Shown piece by piece: positions 4,634 through 5,350 of a stretch of 5,350 nt of DNA (position 1 is the first letter of the stretch; each line of letters opens with the position of its first letter). The stretch is from CAYIFC01 sp964362645 (GTDB taxonomy: Bacteria > Patescibacteriota > Minisyncoccia > Phycocordibacterales > JACOZG01). A model generated the notes under the pieces. The model made no database searches. It saw only the letters and a program-made list of their open reading frames with translations, and was not told the DNA's origin. Made by a program: the position numbers and the translations under genes. Location: the NCBI GenBank assembly GCA_964362645.1, contig CAYIFC010000044.1, positions 1-5,350 of the forward strand, given 5' to 3'.

Positions 4634-5236
4634 TTACGACTCTGGCCACTGTTCAATGAGAGAATCCAAAATATCCTCCATTGCCGTGCGACCACCACAT
4701 CTCCCGGTCACAACAACATCGTTCACGATTCCACTCTGGACAAGCGGTTCGAGAAGGCGAAACTTTCGTCGCAAGTCGCAGTCACAAGCAAGGATCACGA
4801 TCGTGGTCTGTGGTAGCTGTTTACGAATTACTTGACTGTATTCGATAGCCACATCAAAGCCATGTAAGCCAGCATACAAAACCACCATGGATTTCTGAGT
4901 GGACAGCTCAACGACGACAGTCGTTCCTTCATGTTCGACTTGTCTTTGGGCAGTAGAAGCATTCCCCCTTTTCCCCTCAGTGATTTTTTCTACCAAATCA
5001 TATTGACCTGACAAAATGAAATGGTTCAGCAGTCCAATCTCAGTAAGGGTGGAGCAAGGACTACAGCCACTTTTGACATGAATGCGAAGATTTTTCTTTC
5101 CATGTTTGACCTCTCCTGCATCGTATCGACCTACTTCGTTGTAGGTACTGAAAAGGCAGGATAGTTGTCCGCCAGATCTGGCGATGATTTCCGGTAACCG
5201 CTGACGGACAAAATCTTCAACCGAAAAGTGTTCCAT
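4634..5236 (-). CDS. Cysteine-rich soluble protein, function unknown
   Basis: I do not recognise this protein with confidence. The ATG at 5234-5236 is preferred because GGGAG (minus strand, 5245-5249) lies eight bases upstream, giving 200 residues. A TTG at 5251 would add five residues (MGDTE) and overlap that site. Numbering from the TTG, there are six cysteines: C32, the pair C63-x-x-C66, C156-x-C158 and C185. H58-VKSG-C63-SP-C66 resembles the HxxxCxxC zinc motif of anti-sigma (zf-HC2-like) domains, with one extra residue. The C-terminal half (about 108-200) looks alpha/beta: GTTVVVELS, SMVVLYAGLHGFDVA, TTIVILACDCD and NDVVVTG would be strands, in an order like a receiver domain but without a clear phospho-acceptor Asp. 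No signal peptide or membrane helix is seen. A weak promoter, TTGTTA-17-TTTAGA (minus, 5262-5290), lies upstream. The gene stands alone, convergent with the HMA relic. Confidence 0.75.
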   Translation of the reverse strand: MEHFSVEDFVRQRLPEIIARSGGQLSCLFSTYNEVGRYDAGEVKHGKKNLRIHVKSGCSPCSTLTEIGLLNHFILSGQYDLVEKITEGKRGNASTAQRQVEHEGTTVVVELSTQKSMVVLYAGLHGFDVAIEYSQVIRKQLPQTTIVILACDCDLRRKFRLLEPLVQSGIVNDVVVTGRCGGRTAMEDILDSLIEQWPES

Positions 5237-5350
5237 TTCCGTGTCTCCCAAAAAGTTGTGTTCTAAAAAATCTCAGTAGAGGATTAACAACCTCTTGTGA
5301 ATTTACCTTTGAATCCGAACACTTGTAGAATGAAAATCTATGATTGGATT
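5237..5350. other. Right-edge intergenic sequence
   Basis: The stretch upstream of the cysteine-rich gene holds that gene's ribosome binding site and a weak minus-strand promoter. It also has a small 5-bp dyad AGAGG/CCTCT (5278-5295) and the motif GAATCCGAACACT (5311-5323), which recurs inverted at the left edge (28-40). On the plus strand TAGAAT (5326-5331) with TTTACC (5302-5307) is a weak promoter-like pair. No gene can be supported before the window ends. Confidence 0.35.

Noticed and set aside
4619..4835. Two overlapping plus-strand frames opposite the cysteine-rich protein
   Set aside because: Antisense shadows; the minus-strand frame is three times longer and has a Shine-Dalgarno and terminator.
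5330..5350. Possible start of a rightward gene (MKIYDWI)
   Set aside because: Only seven codons are visible and there is no ribosome binding site, so a gene cannot be supported.
1..5350. Mobile element, CRISPR array, toxin-antitoxin or phage module
   Set aside because: No transposase, integrase, regularly spaced repeats or paired toxin genes were seen; the 13-bp inverted motif at the ends is too short to claim an element.

Overview
The window reads like chromosomal DNA of a small-genome bacterium. The best guess is a Patescibacteria/CPR lineage, and this is inference from gene style: a membrane-tethered DsbA-like protein, a CPR-style single-domain HMA protein, compact genes and unfamiliar small proteins. 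No marker gene fixes the taxonomy. Shine-Dalgarno sites (AAAGGAGG at 377-384, GGAGGT on the minus strand at 4161-4166) and near-consensus sigma-70 promoters (TTGACA-17-TATAAT on the minus strand at 74-102) show ordinary bacterial expression signals. No TGA stop is used by any of the genes here, and none is read through.

Layout. Positions 1-389 hold no convincing gene. They form a control region with a perfect-consensus promoter firing off the left edge, two large DNA palindromes (152-183 and 236-260), and a weaker promoter for a 56-residue two-helix membrane protein (390-560). A bidirectional terminator hairpin (571-603) separates that gene from a convergent membrane-anchored DsbA/thioredoxin-fold oxidoreductase (629-1339, minus). 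Divergent from it is a two-component system: a four-helix membrane PAS histidine kinase (1439-2965) and an OmpR/PhoB-type response regulator (3015-3710). The 49-base gap between kinase and regulator contains three 11-base-phased direct repeats that look like an operator for this regulator class. A second bidirectional terminator (3723-3754) separates the regulator from a convergent Nudix hydrolase (3766-4155, minus), which has a GTG start, a strong Shine-Dalgarno and an almost perfect promoter.

Positions 4312-4575 carry a decayed heavy-metal-associated (HMA) domain gene. The first cysteine of its metal site is tyrosine, and a TAA stop cuts off the last ten or so residues, which remain readable downstream. 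A third hairpin (4593-4620) lies between it and a convergent gene for an unrecognised cysteine-rich soluble protein (4634-5236, minus). That protein has a HxxxxCxxC zinc-ribbon-like motif and an alpha/beta C-terminal half that resembles a receiver domain without its phospho-acceptor.

Functional reading. The kinase and regulator are a partner pair, and the DsbA-like protein shares a 99-base divergent intergenic region with the kinase, so co-regulation is possible but not shown. The other genes are separate transcription units, each bounded by hairpins. I see no mobile element, CRISPR array, tRNA or rRNA, and no multi-gene novel system. The most interesting items are the palindromic control region, the putative operator before the response regulator, the small membrane protein, the two-lesion HMA relic and the cysteine-rich unknown.
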